Below, piece by piece: positions 4,907-11,997 of a stretch of 16,248 nucleotides of DNA; the stretch's first letter is position 1, and each line of letters begins with the position of its first letter. The notes under the pieces are model-generated. The model was given only the letters and a program-made list of their open reading frames with translations. It ran no database searches and was not told where the DNA came from. A program made the position numbers and the translations under genes. Origin of the DNA: Mageeibacillus sp. UBA3781 (GTDB lineage: Bacteria > Bacillota > Clostridia > Saccharofermentanales > Saccharofermentanaceae); the NCBI GenBank assembly GCA_002368805.1, contig DFFH01000049.1, positions 588 to 16,835 on the forward strand. Direction: 5' to 3'.

Positions 4907-7423
4907 TTATCTTTCCTGTACTACGAGAGATGCACGGTTCTGGATGTTCTTGCATACATCATCGATGGAGCGCTGTCCTGCGAAGAATCCGGCGGCCTCT
5001 TCAAGGATGATATCCATTACATCCGTATCAGAGGACTGTGCATGATCTACAGTACTGATCAGGGCCTCGAAACCATCCGCTTTTTCCTGTGTGAGCTCGA
5101 CTGCCTTGGAAAGATCGCCGACCTTCTCCGGCGGGAGATTCCTGGCATCTTCACGCAGCTGTTTCAGCTCTGCCTGATTGACCTCGATCGATGTTTTGCA
5201 ATTTGTCTTAAATGCATTCTTGTTTATCGGTAACAGGTCACTATTGAAACTCAACTGCTGCTGGACATCTTCCGCAAGGAAAGAAGATATGAAGTTCCAG
5301 GCTGCATCAGGATTTCCGCAATCCGCTGCGATCGACATCGTGAGATGTCCGCGTGCAGTCATTCCCATTCCGGAAGAAGATGGGATACCGGTAAAGATGA
5401 CTTTGTTGTCTGGTTGCATAAGGAGCATGCAATACTGCTCCAGATCATTCAGTGAAACACCGCATGCTGCAATCGTATCATCATGAAAACCTACGTCGTC
5501 ATTTGCACGAAAATAGCGTTCAGTCATTGGATCGTTCGGGTCTCCCGCATTCTTTTGCTTTACCTCACCATATTTCTTGATGGTTTCCAGGAGCTGCTTG
5601 AATTCGTCAGATTCGAAGTTTACTTTCTTATTCGAATAATCGATGAAAAGAGAGGACTGGTGCATCATCCACGCACGCAGAAGTCTATCATAAGAGTCTG
5701 AACTTAGCGGCATCACGGTACTCGGCAGGGAAGATGCCATCTGATCGAAGTCCGCATATGTCCATTTTTCTTTCACTCCGTTATACTTTCCGTTGGCTGC
5801 AAGGCCCTCGATGCTGTAGGTGAGAGGGATCGTATAGAGCTTCCCGTCGGTTTCAAAGGCGCGGAAAATATTATCGTAGTAGTTTTCCCTGTTGATAGAG
5901 CTGTCGTTATCCAGATATGTATTCAGGTCAAGGAGCATCGACGGATCGTTGAACTGCGAAGCACCGGAGAATCCGACGATAATGTCCGGGCCTTCGCCGC
6001 TTAACATATCGAGCTGAAGCTGAGCGGCGTTCTTGGAATCGACCGCAGGATTACCGCTCCAATCAAAAGAGAGATCGCTTGTATCGGTGTCATAGTCTGT
6101 GATCTCGATCCTTGCTGCTTTTAACTCATCCTGGTTGTACTGGAGAACTTTTTCGACGAAATCTGAAGAGATTTCTCCGTTCATTCCGAGTTTGAGTATC
6201 GTTTTTCCTGCGTGAGGATTTTTGTCTGCCCTGGTGAGCTTTACGACGGAAACCTCAGCTGCGCCGCTGGCTTTCCGATCCATGGAATCACGGCCGTTAT
6301 CTTCGACATATTTTCTTTGGAAGAACATCATTTCGTTTTCAGAAATGATCTGTCCGCCGGTGATATCGATTGTCATGAAGTTGATATCCGTGTCCTTCCA
6401 GGCCATTACCTGTGTTTTTGTATTGTTGGCGAGGTCGAGCTTATTGACGCCATTGGAGTCCATGACGAAGCAGTCCTGTCTTCCCTGATTGACATAAAAA
6501 ACGTCACTGTTTGTTTCTACCGGTTTTCCGACAAGTTTCCCCTGATCGGCATCGAATTCCTGGATCTGCGCGCTTTCTCCGTCAGCGGTCATTTTGAAAG
6601 TTACTGCATACCACTTGCCGCCTGAACACAAAACAATTCCGGTTAAATTCGGGTCCTCAACCTTGGCGATCTGTTTACCCTCGGCATTAACTAAATAGAT
6701 GCATCCGATACCTGACAGGATGTAATTTCCGTTTTCCAGTGCATGGATGGAAAGTCCGACAAGATCGCCCTCAACTGTTACATTGATGTCGCGCAGCTTT
6801 TCACCGGTTTTTGATATTACGAAAAGCACTGGTTTGGCAGAACAGTCTGCCGGGTTCATCTTGCTGCAGACGATCAGGATCTCGTCATTTGATCCGGGAT
6901 ACGCACCGATGAATTCCGTACTGTCATCCAGAGGAAGAGAGGAGAGGAATTCACCGTTCATGTTAAAGATCTGCAGACTTCTCTCGAAGTAATCGTCAAA
7001 AGTTTTGTTGTACTTTTCGAGCTGTTTGTCATCGTTGAGATTCAGGCTGTCGAGTTCTTTCTGAACATCATCCGGCATCTTATAATCGACGATTACTTCC
7101 GAGATGACAAGGTCGCCCGCGATATAATGCGTATTCTGATCGCTGTACCGGACTTGTTTTTCCTTATTGATGTTTGCCTGCAGTTTTGCGGCGTTTACCA
7201 GGTAATAAGGGTCGCTCTCTTTGACGATCCTTCCGGAACCGGATGCAGTAGATTTTGCGCCGTCCGTGCTGTCTCCTGCCTGCGCGCCGCTGCCACTGCC
7301 GGCCGAGCCGCCCGCTGCGGAAGCGGAACCATCGTCTTTCTTCTTTGAACCGCAGGCTGTAAGTGAGACCGTCATCTGCGCGGCAAGCGCCATGGCGATT
7401 AAGGTGCGAGTTGTTCTCTTCAT
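4907..7423 (-). CDS. Large lipoprotein with C-terminal extracellular solute-binding domain
   Basis: The 838-residue product starts with a lipoprotein signal peptide (KRTTRTLIAMALAAQMTVS, lipobox LTAC, C24), so it should be anchored on the outer face of the membrane. Residues 30-66 are a G/S/A-rich linker. Residues 75-400 contain repeated beta-rich stretches with Gly/Asp turns (LQIFNMNGEFLSSLPLDD, IYLVNAEGKQIAKVED, FVMDSNGVNKLDL) that look like a beta-propeller. Residues 408-740 look like a family-1 sugar-type solute-binding protein (ILKLGMNGEISSDFVEKV, MLSGEGPDIIVG, DGKLYTIPLTYSIEGLAANG, GNPDAAWNFISSFL). This is about twice the usual length because of the N-terminal addition. No transporter permease is adjacent, so sensing or display is as likely as uptake. 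GGGAGG lies 6 bases before ATG 7423. The start is shared by a divergent region with the cNMP gene. Confidence 0.85.
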   Translation of the reverse strand: MKRTTRTLIAMALAAQMTVSLTACGSKKKDDGSASAAGGSAGSGSGAQAGDSTDGAKSTASGSGRIVKESDPYYLVNAAKLQANINKEKQVRYSDQNTHYIAGDLVISEVIVDYKMPDDVQKELDSLNLNDDKQLEKYNKTFDDYFERSLQIFNMNGEFLSSLPLDDSTEFIGAYPGSNDEILIVCSKMNPADCSAKPVLFVISKTGEKLRDINVTVEGDLVGLSIHALENGNYILSGIGCIYLVNAEGKQIAKVEDPNLTGIVLCSGGKWYAVTFKMTADGESAQIQEFDADQGKLVGKPVETNSDVFYVNQGRQDCFVMDSNGVNKLDLANNTKTQVMAWKDTDINFMTIDITGGQIISENEMMFFQRKYVEDNGRDSMDRKASGAAEVSVVKLTRADKNPHAGKTILKLGMNGEISSDFVEKVLQYNQDELKAARIEITDYDTDTSDLSFDWSGNPAVDSKNAAQLQLDMLSGEGPDIIVGFSGASQFNDPSMLLDLNTYLDNDSSINRENYYDNIFRAFETDGKLYTIPLTYSIEGLAANGKYNGVKEKWTYADFDQMASSLPSTVMPLSSDSYDRLLRAWMMHQSSLFIDYSNKKVNFESDEFKQLLETIKKYGEVKQKNAGDPNDPMTERYFRANDDVGFHDDTIAACGVSLNDLEQYCMLLMQPDNKVIFTGIPSSSGMGMTARGHLTMSIAADCGNPDAAWNFISSFLAEDVQQQLSFNSDLLPINKNAFKTNCKTSIEVNQAELKQLREDARNLPPEKVGDLSKAVELTQEKADGFEALISTVDHAQSSDTDVMDIILEEAAGFFAGQRSIDDVCKNIQNRASLVVQER
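6820..6830 (+). repeat. Dispersed motif copy 4 (CGAAAAGCACT), inside the lipoprotein gene
   Basis: This is an exact copy within the coding region. On the coding strand it spells part of P-V-L-F-V, the same V-L-F reading as copies 6 and 9. Confidence 0.75.
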
Positions 7424-7495
7424 AGATGTCCTCCCATTGTGTCAACTGGAAATAGCTTTCAGGTGATTTGTTAAGTCCATTTTATTTTTCGCAAA

Positions 7496-7531
7496 TGACT
7501 GTGACATGACGTGACAGTGACGAATTTGTCA
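7496..7531. promoter_or_regulatory. Cluster of TGAC boxes in the divergent intergenic region
   Basis: TGAC occurs at 7496, 7502, 7507, 7512 and 7518, spaced 5-6 bp, and an inverted GTCA follows at 7528-7531. The cluster lies between the divergent lipoprotein and cNMP genes and could bind a regulator of either. The binding protein is unknown. Confidence 0.35.
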
Positions 7532-7569
7532 TTTGTATGAGCCGTAATAAATTGAACAATGTATTAACT

Positions 7570-7597
7570 TTGCGATGAAGCGGTATTTTTCTATTAT
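7570..7597 (+). promoter_or_regulatory. Possible promoter of the cNMP-domain gene
   Basis: TTGCGA at 7570-7575 and TATTAT at 7592-7597 are 16 bp apart, 47 bp before ATG 7645. The -35 is imperfect. Confidence 0.3.
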
Positions 7598-7644
7598 CCT
7601 GTGTTGTAAAATATGATTGATTATAAGCAAGGAGGCTCGAACCA

Positions 7645-8595
7645 ATGAAAACAGAGAGACGTTTTTCCAGGGGCGAAGTGATCTTCAAGGAGGGCGATGA
7701 AGGGAAAAGCCTATTCCAGATCATCGAAGGATCTGTACAGGTTATAGCGAATTATGCTGAAGAAGATGAGTTTCCCCTGGCCGTTCTCGGCGTAGGAAAG
7801 ATCTTCGGAGAGATGGCCGTTGTGGAGGATTATCCGCGAAGCTCCACCATCATTGCGAAAGAGGATGTCCGCCTTTTGGAGATCACACAGGAAGATCTCA
7901 TGTCATACTTTAAGGAAAGGCCGGAGATGATCCTTAAGATCATCAAGCAGCTCGGCAGCCGCATCAGGACGATGACGGAAGACTATAACGAAGTAAAAAA
8001 TGAACTGAAGGCCGTGAAAAATGCAGAGCGTAGGGCGGAGGAACCGCTTCTTTCCAAGGTGCGAAAAGCACTTGCCCTTTACTCTTCCGCGTTTTTCCCA
8101 TCTTCAGGGAATAAGGCGGAAAGTGCAAATAAAACGAATTATGCGGACGTGCAGTCCGTTGAATCACAGCGCGAAGTCTCAGCTGTGATCAATAAGGACC
8201 GGCCGGCAAATATCGAGATATACAGACAGGGCACGGTGATCTTTAAGCAGGGAGAATATGCCAGATGTATGTATTTGATCTATAGCGGTTCTGTCGGGAT
8301 ATACAGTAAATACGGGACAGATGAGCAGCTGCTTCTGACGATACTGCATCCGGGCTCGTATTTCGGTGAGATGGGCATGGTATCGGACGATCTGAGATCC
8401 GCCACCGCCATCGCGGAAACGGAAGATACCTGCGTTGAGATCATCCGTCCGGAGGATCTCGAGAAAATGATGGAAGAGTCTCCGGAGAAGGTGGAGGCGA
8501 TCCTCAAGCATATTTCCAACCGCCTGCGAGTATTGAACGGTGATTATCTTGCTGCCTGCAGGGAACTCTCTGATCTTTGCGGCAGATATCAGTGA
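7645..8595 (+). CDS. Protein with two cyclic-nucleotide-binding (cNMP) domains
   Basis: The 316-residue protein has two CRP-type beta-barrel domains, at about 5-110 and 190-300. They are joined by a charged helical stretch (115-135) and a Ser/Asn-rich linker. Each domain has a phosphate-binding cassette: GKIFGEMAVVEDYPRSST (51-68, R65) and GSYFGEMGMVSDDLRSAT (237-254, R251). The conserved G-E and R suggest that a cyclic nucleotide or a similar ligand could bind. There is no helix-turn-helix after either domain, so it is not a standard Crp/Fnr transcription factor; it may regulate a partner protein. No signal peptide or membrane helix is seen. AGGAGG lies about 9 bp before ATG 7645. It is divergent from the lipoprotein gene and convergent with the FHA-ABC operon. 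Confidence 0.88.
   Translation: MKTERRFSRGEVIFKEGDEGKSLFQIIEGSVQVIANYAEEDEFPLAVLGVGKIFGEMAVVEDYPRSSTIIAKEDVRLLEITQEDLMSYFKERPEMILKIIKQLGSRIRTMTEDYNEVKNELKAVKNAERRAEEPLLSKVRKALALYSSAFFPSSGNKAESANKTNYADVQSVESQREVSAVINKDRPANIEIYRQGTVIFKQGEYARCMYLIYSGSVGIYSKYGTDEQLLLTILHPGSYFGEMGMVSDDLRSATAIAETEDTCVEIIRPEDLEKMMEESPEKVEAILKHISNRLRVLNGDYLAACRELSDLCGRYQ
8062..8072 (+). repeat. Dispersed motif copy 5 (CGAAAAGCACT), inside the cNMP gene
   Basis: This is an exact copy in the linker-coding part between the two cNMP domains, reading V-R-K-A-L-A. Confidence 0.75.
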
Positions 8596-8670
8596 CCCGC
8601 CCATAGCTGATGCATATGCCTGTAACAGCTATAAGAAGAACAACTAAAGAATGAATAAATGGAGATATAG

Positions 8671-8757
8671 ATGTTTGAGAATTTTTCTGCGGAGCAGGCG
8701 CTGATCCGCCATGCATGTCCGCGGGAAATCAGAATGCGGCAAATAGAAGGTCCTTGA
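8671..8757 (+). CDS. Small ORF of 28 codons, possibly a truncated gene start
   Basis: ATG 8671 follows GGAG (8661-8664) at 6 bp and opens MFENFSAEQALIRHACP, which reads like a genuine protein N-terminus. It then becomes Arg-rich and stops at 8757. It lies 75 bp downstream of the cNMP gene and its end overlaps the 3' end of the minus-strand 8729-9298 gene. A gene cut by rearrangement is one reading; chance is another. Confidence 0.2.
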   Translation: MFENFSAEQALIRHACPREIRMRQIEGP

Positions 8758-9298
8758 GCGCGCTTTGGATGCACTTGGAAAGATCGACATTATCGATCTT
8801 CCATTCGCCGCCTTCTTTTACCATATTGATCTCGAAGGTCCCTTTTAGTTTTTTACTGTCATCGAAAGATATGACGACGTCCGCAGAATTCTTGCTGCGC
8901 TTGACATCTTCGAGTCCCCAGTCCATATCTTTTATCTTCGAAAGCAGTTCCGCAGCGATATACTCTTCGGCGGATTCTTTGAGCATATCCAGACGGCTCT
9001 TGCTGTTCTGATCATCACCTGATCCGCTTCCGCCATTGCCGATACCCTTTTCCTTCGCGTAGTTCTCGACCTTATCGATCTTCTCGCAGAAGGCTTCGGT
9101 GGAGTGCGCTCTCAGCCCGTCGATACCGTCAGATTTGACATCCGAGATGATCTCTTTCAGCGCCCATTCCGGAGACGCCTTGATGTGCATAAATATTCCG
9201 ACAGCGACCGCGATCAGGACGGCCAGCACCGCGGAGGCCGCGATGATGACCTTCGTTCTGGTACGCATTTTCTTTTTCTTTTTTTCTTCATTTTCCAT
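8729..9298 (-). CDS. Membrane-anchored protein of unknown function, partner of the FHA-ABC gene
   Basis: Not recognised. The 189-residue product has a Lys/Glu-rich start (MENEEKKKKKMRTRTK) and one membrane helix (about 16-38). The outer domain includes an EWALKEIISDVKSDG segment, a GGSGSGDD linker near the middle, and a C-terminal part with alternating strands (ADVVISFDD, GTFEINMVKEGGEWKIDNVDL). The last part resembles the small alpha+beta domains of DUF4878/NTF2-like lipoproteins; this is a guess. ATG 9298 comes one base after the stop of the upstream FHA-ABC gene, so translation is probably coupled and the two products probably work together. The frame stays open to 9499, but that stretch overlaps the FHA-ABC gene and is rejected. 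Confidence 0.8.
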   Translation of the reverse strand: MENEEKKKKKMRTRTKVIIAASAVLAVLIAVAVGIFMHIKASPEWALKEIISDVKSDGIDGLRAHSTEAFCEKIDKVENYAKEKGIGNGGSGSGDDQNSKSRLDMLKESAEEYIAAELLSKIKDMDWGLEDVKRSKNSADVVISFDDSKKLKGTFEINMVKEGGEWKIDNVDLSKCIQSALKDLLFAAF

Positions 9299-9299
9299 A

Positions 9300-11621
9300 T
9301 TACGACTTATTATCCTTTGACAGTGAAGACAGAGCTCTTTGTGTGATGAACAGCGAAGCTGCGATGATGCAGATGATGATGAACCACACCAGAAGCATGT
9401 GTCCGCTGGTGAAATCGTAGCTGGAGTTCTCCTTGCCGAAGGTGAACTGATTGAGGTTGGCGGTGGTGCCGAAGCCCTCCATACTCCAGCGGCAGACAAC
9501 GATCCATGAGAGGACCTCCGTTGCGCCGCTCAGATCGAAGATCAGTCCGGAGAAGAGGATCTGCACGAGGATCGGAAGCGGTGCGACAGTCAGCGCACGG
9601 TCCGGATTGGTGAACAGCGCCGAGAGCAGAAGGCCGATCGCACTTGCCGCAAGACATGTCAGATAAGTGGTGAAGAGTATCTCCATAAATCCGGGAAGCA
9701 TGACACCCTGGCTCGGGCAGCCGACGAACATGCAGAATGTTCCGGCAAGAAGCAGGCTCTGGACTCCGCAGATGGTGGCCAGTGCGAAGACCTTCGAAAG
9801 GAGGTAGGAATTCAGCGACATACCGGTCATGAATTCGCGTTTAACAATGTTACGTTCCTTACAGACTTCCTGGATCGAGTTATACATGCCCATGAAGAAC
9901 GCGGCACAGGAAAGGGCGAACAGCAGTGTCGATGCTCCTGTTCCTTCTTCAAAAGGACTTCCTTTCTTAACGAGCGCGATGAGGACTGCGAGGACCGGGG
10001 CCTGCAGGAATACGATCGCCGCGCGCTGCCGGTCATTAAACAGCAGCTTCAAATACCTTGAGAAAAGCACCGGTATTTCGGACTGCTTCTGTCTCTTCGG
10101 GATGTTCGTGCGTCCGGTGCTCTGGATCCTTGCACGGACCTTCGGTCGGGACGCCATAAATCTTCTGGCGCAGTTTTCCGGATCATTGGCCAGGATGTTA
10201 TATACATCGACGATATCGGTAATATTGAAGAAAGCCATCGCTTCCTGGTAGCTTCCGAAGAAGCAGAGACGTCCGCCCTTACCCATGAAGATGATACGGT
10301 CGCACATCTGCAGCTGAAGCACACTGTGGGTGACGAGGATGACGGTCTTACCGCCGTCTGCCATCTTACGGAGCGACTCCATCAGCATCTTTTCCGTTCC
10401 CGGATCGAGACCGGAAGCCGGCTCATCGAGGAAGAGAAGACTCGGGTCGGACAGAAGCTCGACCGCGATGCTGGCTCTCTTTTTCTGGCCGCCGCTGAGC
10501 TTCTTGATCAGGCGCTGCTGGTGCTCCTGCAGATCGACCATCCGGATCGCGCGCTCGACGGCTGCTCTCCGCTCTTCGAGTGTGAGTTCTTTTGCCAGAC
10601 GCATCTTCGCCGTGTACATCAGCATGTCAAAGACAGTCAGGTTGTCATATACGATATCTGCCTGCGGGACATATCCGATGATCTCCTTCAAGGAGTCGAA
10701 GTTCTCATAGAGGTCGGTGCCGTTGATGCTGACATGACCCTGCGTCGGCTGCAGATAACCGGACATGCAGTTCATGATCGTGGACTTACCTGCACCGGAG
10801 CATCCGACGACAGCGATCAGCTCGCCCGGACGGATGTTGATGTCGATCGGATACGGCGTGGCAAAAGCATTTTTGCCGGAACCTCTGGAGATGAGGATGT
10901 TCTCCGCATCGACGGAAATACCGGAATTAAAGCTTGCGAAGAACAGAAGATTCGATGTGAAGATGATCTTGTTGTTGGAGATCATGATCACGTCTTTTTC
11001 ATTCAGACGGACCGAACCTTTCACTCTCTGGTTATTGACGACGACGCCGTTTTTACTGGAGTTATCGTAGAGGAAGAAACCCTGCTGCGTTCTTACGATC
11101 CTGGCATGAAGTCTCGACACACTGATGTGCTGGAAGTAGATCTGGCTGTTCGGATCACGGCCGATCCGGACTTCATTGACACCCGCGAGCGGCATCATGT
11201 TCCATCTCTTTTCCTGCTCATTGGAAGAGAACATGAACAGTACACCATCGGCGATCGTCTGGACGCCATCGTCGATTCGGACGAAGTCACCTTCGCTGAT
11301 GACACGCGAATCGAGATAGGAGTTATTGTAGATCAGTCCGTTCTTACTCGGCGTCCCGCCAAAAGCGGCGCGGTCTTCGATATACCACTGTCCGTTCTGG
11401 AAAATAAAACGTCCGTGAAGTGACGATACGATCGGCGAATAAAGCATGAGATCGTTTCCCGGAGCTCGTCCGAAGGTGATCTGTGCTTTTCCGAAACTGC
11501 TAAGAAGATAGGTGACCGGTGTCCGGATACCATCGAAGATGGTCACGCTCAGGCTGCTGCCATTTGACGCGGCTTGCTGGACCGGAACTGCATCCGGATT
11601 GATATAGTACGTTTGTGACAT
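9300..11621 (-). CDS. FHA-domain ABC transporter (2x FHA, ATPase and permease in one chain)
   Basis: The 773-residue chain has four parts. FHA 1 (about 25-125) has GR at 51-52, SSLHG at 66-70 and NG at 94-95. FHA 2 (about 145-225) has GR at 154-155, SVSRLHA at 167-173 and NG at 191-192. The ATPase (240-480) has Walker A GCSGAGKS (273-280), Q320, signature LSGGQ (375-379), Walker B LLFLDE (395-400) and H432. The ABC-2/ABCG-type membrane part (520-765) has about six helices. FHA domains bind phosphothreonine peptides, so transport may be controlled by a Ser/Thr kinase; none is encoded here. The half-transporter would act as a dimer. GAGGGGG stands about 10 bases before ATG 11621. The small membrane protein follows after one base. 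Confidence 0.93.
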   Translation of the reverse strand: MSQTYYINPDAVPVQQAASNGSSLSVTIFDGIRTPVTYLLSSFGKAQITFGRAPGNDLMLYSPIVSSLHGRFIFQNGQWYIEDRAAFGGTPSKNGLIYNNSYLDSRVISEGDFVRIDDGVQTIADGVLFMFSSNEQEKRWNMMPLAGVNEVRIGRDPNSQIYFQHISVSRLHARIVRTQQGFFLYDNSSKNGVVVNNQRVKGSVRLNEKDVIMISNNKIIFTSNLLFFASFNSGISVDAENILISRGSGKNAFATPYPIDINIRPGELIAVVGCSGAGKSTIMNCMSGYLQPTQGHVSINGTDLYENFDSLKEIIGYVPQADIVYDNLTVFDMLMYTAKMRLAKELTLEERRAAVERAIRMVDLQEHQQRLIKKLSGGQKKRASIAVELLSDPSLLFLDEPASGLDPGTEKMLMESLRKMADGGKTVILVTHSVLQLQMCDRIIFMGKGGRLCFFGSYQEAMAFFNITDIVDVYNILANDPENCARRFMASRPKVRARIQSTGRTNIPKRQKQSEIPVLFSRYLKLLFNDRQRAAIVFLQAPVLAVLIALVKKGSPFEEGTGASTLLFALSCAAFFMGMYNSIQEVCKERNIVKREFMTGMSLNSYLLSKVFALATICGVQSLLLAGTFCMFVGCPSQGVMLPGFMEILFTTYLTCLAASAIGLLLSALFTNPDRALTVAPLPILVQILFSGLIFDLSGATEVLSWIVVCRWSMEGFGTTANLNQFTFGKENSSYDFTSGHMLLVWFIIICIIAASLFITQRALSSLSKDNKS
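10061..10071 (+). repeat. Dispersed motif copy 6 (AGAAAAGCACC variant), inside the FHA-ABC gene
   Basis: The core AAAAGCAC continues as AAAAGCACCGGTA, 13 bases that also occur in inverted orientation around 15567-15579. On the coding strand it encodes P-V-L-F-S. Confidence 0.6.
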
Positions 11622-11651
11622 AAAAAATAATCCCCCTCGATTTTATGCTTC

Positions 11652-11681
11652 CTTCCGCTGACAGTGCTTTTGGCGCGGAAG
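11652..11681 (-). promoter_or_regulatory. Hairpin in the FHA-ABC leader, with the dispersed motif in its loop
   Basis: CTTCCGC (11652-11658) and GCGGAAG (11675-11681) are perfect 7-bp arms around a 16-nt loop. The loop contains the motif copy AGTGCTTTTGG at 11663-11673. It lies between the minus-strand promoter and the start of the FHA-ABC gene. Confidence 0.45.
11663..11673 (-). repeat. Dispersed motif copy 7 (CCAAAAGCACT variant)
   Basis: It has the same variant as 4780-4790 but in opposite orientation, and is intergenic, in the loop of the 11652-11681 hairpin. Confidence 0.65.
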
Positions 11682-11702
11682 AAAGAAAAATCATACCGTT
11701 CC

Positions 11703-11730
11703 ATTATACTACAGAAATCTAAATAACAAA
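11703..11730 (-). promoter_or_regulatory. Probable promoter of the FHA-ABC operon
   Basis: On the minus strand a perfect TATAAT (11708-11703) is preceded 15-16 bp upstream by TTGTTA/TTTGTT (11730-11724). The spacing is a little short. It lies about 80 bp before ATG 11621. Confidence 0.55.
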
Positions 11731-11997
11731 TATATATGACATTGTCGAGTGATGGACCGGGGAGATTTTCGCGCCGGCAGTGGACCTGCTGAACCGGGAT
11801 CTTTCCGCGGCAAAATAACGCATCATATTTGCATCGGACGGTAAAAATACGCGATCCCGCGGATATCGGACATCCATTTATTCCGGGCAGGTTCCCATCT
11901 AGAATATATTTAAGCGTGAGGTGAGCTTTCAGGATAAAGGAAAGAGCTTCGCGCAGCATAATCAATCAATAACTTTGACGGTAGGGAGGTAGGGATT

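Larger units (their letters stand above)
11622..11997. other. 376-bp divergent control region between FHA-ABC and flotillin genes
   Basis: Besides the hairpin and minus-strand promoter listed separately, the middle (about 11740-11880) is GC-richer and holds two CCGCGG sites (about 11806 and 11855) but no ORF I can support. A weak plus-strand pair, TTTATT (11877-11882) and TAGAAT (11900-11905) with a 17-bp spacer, could drive the flotillin gene. Confidence 0.4.

Noticed and set aside
7496..7531. CRP operator (TGTGA-N6-TCACA) before the cNMP gene
   Set aside because: The TGAC boxes are direct, not the CRP palindrome, and the adjacent cNMP protein has no DNA-binding domain.
8603..8632. Hairpin ATAGCTG/CAGCTAT after the cNMP gene as a terminator
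   Set aside because: There is no T-run on either strand and the loop is 16 nt.
9299..9499. Extended start for the small membrane protein
   Set aside because: The extra 67 codons overlap the FHA-ABC coding region and are compositionally odd. ATG 9298, one base after the stop, is the natural start.
10326..11423. 365-codon open frame antisense to the FHA-ABC gene
   Set aside because: The opposite strand encodes clear FHA and ATPase motifs; the antisense protein shows no domain and no ribosome site.
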